DNA of 7,314 bases, taken from the NCBI RefSeq assembly GCF_900541605.1, contig NZ_UQKJ01000098.1, forward strand, positions 1 through 7,314, read 5' to 3'. A program made the translations under genes and the position numbers. Below are positions 5,427-7,314 of this stretch, in pieces. Numbering within the stretch: position 1 is the first letter of the stretch; each line of letters opens with the position of its first letter. Under the pieces are notes generated by a model. The model saw nothing but the letters and a program-made list of their open reading frames with translations. It was not told the DNA's origin and did no database searches. This DNA is from an uncultured Dialister sp. GTDB lineage: Bacteria > Bacillota > Negativicutes > Veillonellales > Dialisteraceae.

Positions 5427-5471
5427 TTAAACACAGGAAAAGGAAGCTTCCCGTTCATGGTAAGCTTCCTT
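5427..5471 (-). terminator. Intrinsic terminator of TetR gene 2
   Basis: On the minus strand AAGGAAGCTT (5471-5462) pairs perfectly with AAGCTTCCTT (5449-5440) around a 12-base loop and is followed by TTCCTGTGTTT. It lies 30 bases after the stop of the minus-strand TetR gene. Confidence 0.7.
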
Positions 5472-5500
5472 CTTGCCTTTGGAAATATGGTGGTTATTTT

Positions 5501-6067
5501 TCAATTCCCCTGACTTTCATCAACCTGCACATCCCGCAGGGTGAAAGCCCCTTCCGGCCGGAATGACAGGGCAATGTCTGTCATTTGGGCCGGTGTTTCT
5601 CTCATGCCGTGATCCATCCAGAGGCAGAGGTTATTATAGATACCGCCGATGTGATAGGAAATCATGAACCGATCCCTGAGAGACAATTTCCGGCCCGGAT
5701 CCGTGAGCCGGAAGCACCAGTTCAGCACATCCAGCAGGAGGTAGGACAGGCCATTCTTGTGCATGAGGAGCAAATCATGTCGATGACCATAAAAGGTACT
5801 GAAAATCTGCTGCATATAAGCATGAAATGTCCGGTCGGAGCCCGTCCGGTAAGCCTCCTGGTATTCGTTCATAATAGTCATCAGATAGAACCGCAGGATA
5901 TCTTCCTTACCGGAGAAATGGCGGTAATAGCTGGAACGGTTCACCCCCGCCTTGTCTGCGATTTCCCCGATAGAAATACTGCCATAGTCTTTTGTCTCCA
6001 TCAGTATCAGCAGCGCCTCTGTCAGGTACTGCCGAATCTGCTGTCCCGTCAGGCCTTTGATCCGCAT
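5501..6067 (-). CDS. TetR/AcrR-family transcriptional regulator 2
   Basis: With the ATG at 6067 the product is 188 residues, normal for the family. The N-terminal DNA-binding domain has the first helix QQIRQYLTEALLILMETKDY (9-28) and the helix-turn-helix ISIGEIADKAGVNRSSYYRHF (31-51), followed by GKEDIL. The C-terminal part contains GGIYNNLCLWMDHGMRETPA. This resembles the end of the TetR_C_7-like group (DhaS relatives) common in Bacillota; that subgroup is a tentative call. An AAGGGGG site lies 11 bases before this ATG but 5 bases before an in-frame GTG at 6073, which may be the true start. The frame stays open further upstream to 6259, but that part overlaps the divergent gene. It is divergent from the metallo-beta-lactamase gene, with a palindrome between them. 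Confidence 0.9.
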   Translation of the reverse strand: MRIKGLTGQQIRQYLTEALLILMETKDYGSISIGEIADKAGVNRSSYYRHFSGKEDILRFYLMTIMNEYQEAYRTGSDRTFHAYMQQIFSTFYGHRHDLLLMHKNGLSYLLLDVLNWCFRLTDPGRKLSLRDRFMISYHIGGIYNNLCLWMDHGMRETPAQMTDIALSFRPEGAFTLRDVQVDESQGN

Positions 6068-6130
6068 AGCCACAAAATCCCCCTTCTGTTGCAACCGCCC
6101 TCTGGGGCCTTGATAAAAGAAACAGTTGTT

Positions 6131-6144
6131 GCTATCATGATAGC
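6131..6144. promoter_or_regulatory. 14-base palindromic operator candidate between divergent genes
   Basis: GCTATCATGATAGC is a perfect palindrome, 47 bases before the metallo-beta-lactamase start and 64 bases from the TetR gene 2 start. A TetR-family regulator beside a divergent gene typically binds such a site and represses both directions, so this is the best operator candidate for TetR 2. Clear -35/-10 boxes are not evident; TTGCTA overlapping the palindrome with TCAATA 18 bases on is only a weak plus-strand candidate. Confidence 0.6.
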
Positions 6145-6190
6145 GTAATCGTTCAATAAAAGCAAGCAGCATCCGATGGAGGCCTTTAAA

Positions 6191-6832
6191 ATGAAAGCAA
6201 TCAGAAATAATCTCTACCAGTTTTCCCTGTACATTCCACCCATGGACTTTACAATCCATCAGTACCTCTTAAATACGGACCCGGCCATTCTCTTTGCCGC
6301 CGGTACGGTGCAGCAGGCAGCAGCCATCCTGCCGGACCTGAAAACCATCCTTGGTAAAAAGCCCCTCAAATACGTCTTCGTCTCCCACATGGAATCCGAT
6401 GAAGCCGGAGGTCTCCGGGTACTGCAGAAAGAATACCCGGACCTTACCGTCATTGCCGGTGCCATTACGGCCCGGGAACTCCCAGGCTACGGCTACACCG
6501 GGAAAATGATCACACGCCGCAGCGGCGAGTCCCTGACTGATGGGGATCTTTCCCTCTCCTTTATCGACTACCCCTCCGAAGTGCACCTGCAGGATGGCCT
6601 TTTGGCCTGTGAAAAGAACAGCGGCATCCTCTACTCGGCGGACCTTTTCCTGCGCTTCGGCAACGGCATGGGCCAGGTCATCCGGAAAGACTGGCACAGT
6701 GAAGTAGAACACATCGATACCCAGCGGGTCCCTAATGAAGAAGCCCGTAAAAAACTGCAGCAGCGCCTGGAATCCCTGCATCCTGCCTTTCTGGCCGTAG
6801 GCCACGGCTATTGCATAGACTGTATGGGATAA
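6191..6832 (+). CDS. Stand-alone flavodiiron-type metallo-beta-lactamase-fold protein
   Basis: The 213-residue protein matches the N-terminal diiron domain of flavodiiron (FprA/ROO/NorV) proteins but lacks their flavodoxin domain. The metal-ligand pattern is visible: H66, E68 and D70 in SHMESDEAGGL, then H132 in EVHLQDG, D151 in YSADLF, and H205 in VGHGY near the C terminus. The usual HxExDH motif reads HxExDE, so one histidine is replaced by E71. Related diiron-only proteins (ODP type) bind oxygen; flavodiiron proteins reduce O2 or NO. Either role, with an external electron donor, is inference. The start at 6191 has GGAGG at 6178-6182, eight bases upstream; an ATG at 6176 lies before that site and is unlikely. 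It is divergent from TetR 2 and probably regulated by it. Confidence 0.85.
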   Translation: MKAIRNNLYQFSLYIPPMDFTIHQYLLNTDPAILFAAGTVQQAAAILPDLKTILGKKPLKYVFVSHMESDEAGGLRVLQKEYPDLTVIAGAITARELPGYGYTGKMITRRSGESLTDGDLSLSFIDYPSEVHLQDGLLACEKNSGILYSADLFLRFGNGMGQVIRKDWHSEVEHIDTQRVPNEEARKKLQQRLESLHPAFLAVGHGYCIDCMG

Positions 6833-7314
6833 GAAATAAAACTTCCCGACCCGTATGGAAGAGAAGTCCTACGCTGACAGCCCGTTCGCAGCGGGAATCG
6901 TAGATGGGTACCGGATGGAAGCGCCGCAGGCTGGCCTGGTAAGCTGATAGATGTAAGCCTCTCTGCCAGTCACGGGCTCCCATTTCCATTCCCATTTATT
7001 AATAAACCATTAAATATCCGAAAACAGGTTGTGATTTTACCCCCGAAAAGGCATTTTAATATATGGAGGGGTAAATCAGAGGCTCTCTTAAGAGCTGGTG
7101 ATTTTCACAAAAGTATGACTTCCTTCCCAAATCCCAGGCAGGGAAAAAGGTCAGAAAAGAAAATCTCCCGTTTGCGCAGGGGCTTCTCCTATCCCCCGCT
7201 CCCGTCCGGACAGAAGCGGTCAGCAGAATTCTGCAAAGCAGTACCCAGCTTCACAAATGCGAAAACACGGAATATCGCCACTACATATCTCTTCACCGAA
7301 CGGCAGGCTTTGAC
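6833..7314. other. Intergenic region with hairpins, no convincing gene
   Basis: Stems seen are CTTCC/GGAAG (6842-6861) just after the metallo-beta-lactamase stop, CTACG/CGTAG (6869-6873, 6899-6903) enclosing CCCG/CGGG, TGATTTTACCCC/GGGGTAAATCA (7032-7043, 7068-7078) with one bulged T, and the palindrome CTCTTAAGAG in 7084-7093. None has a clear T-tract, so no terminator is assigned. On the minus strand a frame enters from the window edge and stops at 7191-7189 after 41 codons, then stays open for 27 more. It has no recognisable domain and could be a gene remnant or noncoding repeat. Confidence 0.4.

Noticed and set aside
5252..5458. 68-codon minus-strand frame over the palindromic element
   Set aside because: It is wholly explained by the repeat and terminator sequences and has no ribosome site or domain.
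5585..6148. 187-codon plus-strand frame
   Set aside because: It is antisense to TetR gene 2 and has no recognisable domain.
6732..6995. 87-codon minus-strand frame
   Set aside because: It overlaps the 3' end of the metallo-beta-lactamase gene and hairpin sequence, with no domain; more likely chance.
6833..7110. Cobalamin-type or other known riboswitch
   Set aside because: The hairpins lack recognisable conserved riboswitch boxes on either strand.
1..7314. CRISPR array, prophage or toxin-antitoxin module
   Set aside because: I found no regularly spaced repeats with spacers, no integrase or phage genes, and no paired small genes with ribosome sites.

Overview
The window looks like a bacterial chromosome segment of roughly even base composition, with clear Shine-Dalgarno sites, sigma70-type promoters and intrinsic terminators. 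Six protein genes are well supported. The gene style (strong AGGAGG sites, a daunorubicin-type ABC exporter, an iron-sulfur-flavoprotein-like reductase and a stand-alone flavodiiron-type metallo-beta-lactamase domain) suggests an anaerobic member of the Bacillota, possibly Negativicutes. This placement is inference; no rRNA or marker gene is present.

Layout. Bases 1-54 are the end of a palindromic repeat that runs off the window, followed by two hairpins. A class I SAM-dependent methyltransferase with a hydrophobic C-terminal tail lies at 260-1006 (+). The 870-base gap from 1007 to 1875 is not empty. It holds a textbook promoter followed at once by an inverted repeat and a folded, terminator-ended stretch (a candidate small RNA, about 1148-1310). 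It also holds three GACAATA repeats, a second good promoter and a leader of about 320 bases in front of a TetR-family gene (1876-2550, +). A strong, probably bidirectional terminator (2559-2597) separates this gene from a convergent minus-strand operon.

The minus-strand operon reads ABC ATPase (4977-4156), ABC-2 permease (4172-3363), then a flavoprotein with a CX2CX2CX5C motif (3357-2815). The genes overlap or nearly touch, so they are probably co-transcribed and translationally coupled. Its likely promoter (5163-5136) sits beside a 17-base palindrome. Between promoter and first gene is a terminator-like hairpin that coincides with a possible 13-residue leader peptide, so attenuation is plausible. 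Upstream lie a degenerate octamer tandem repeat and a complete 165-base palindromic, MITE-like element (5253-5417). Its end matches bases 1-54 in inverted orientation.

The last block is a divergent pair: a second TetR-family gene (6067-5501, -) and a flavodiiron-like metallo-beta-lactamase protein (6191-6832, +), with a perfect 14-base palindrome between them. Bases 6833-7314 hold no convincing gene. Taken together the window looks like a stress or xenobiotic-response region: two local TetR regulators, an exporter made with a redox flavoprotein, and an oxygen- or NO-type diiron domain. The substrates cannot be read from the sequence.
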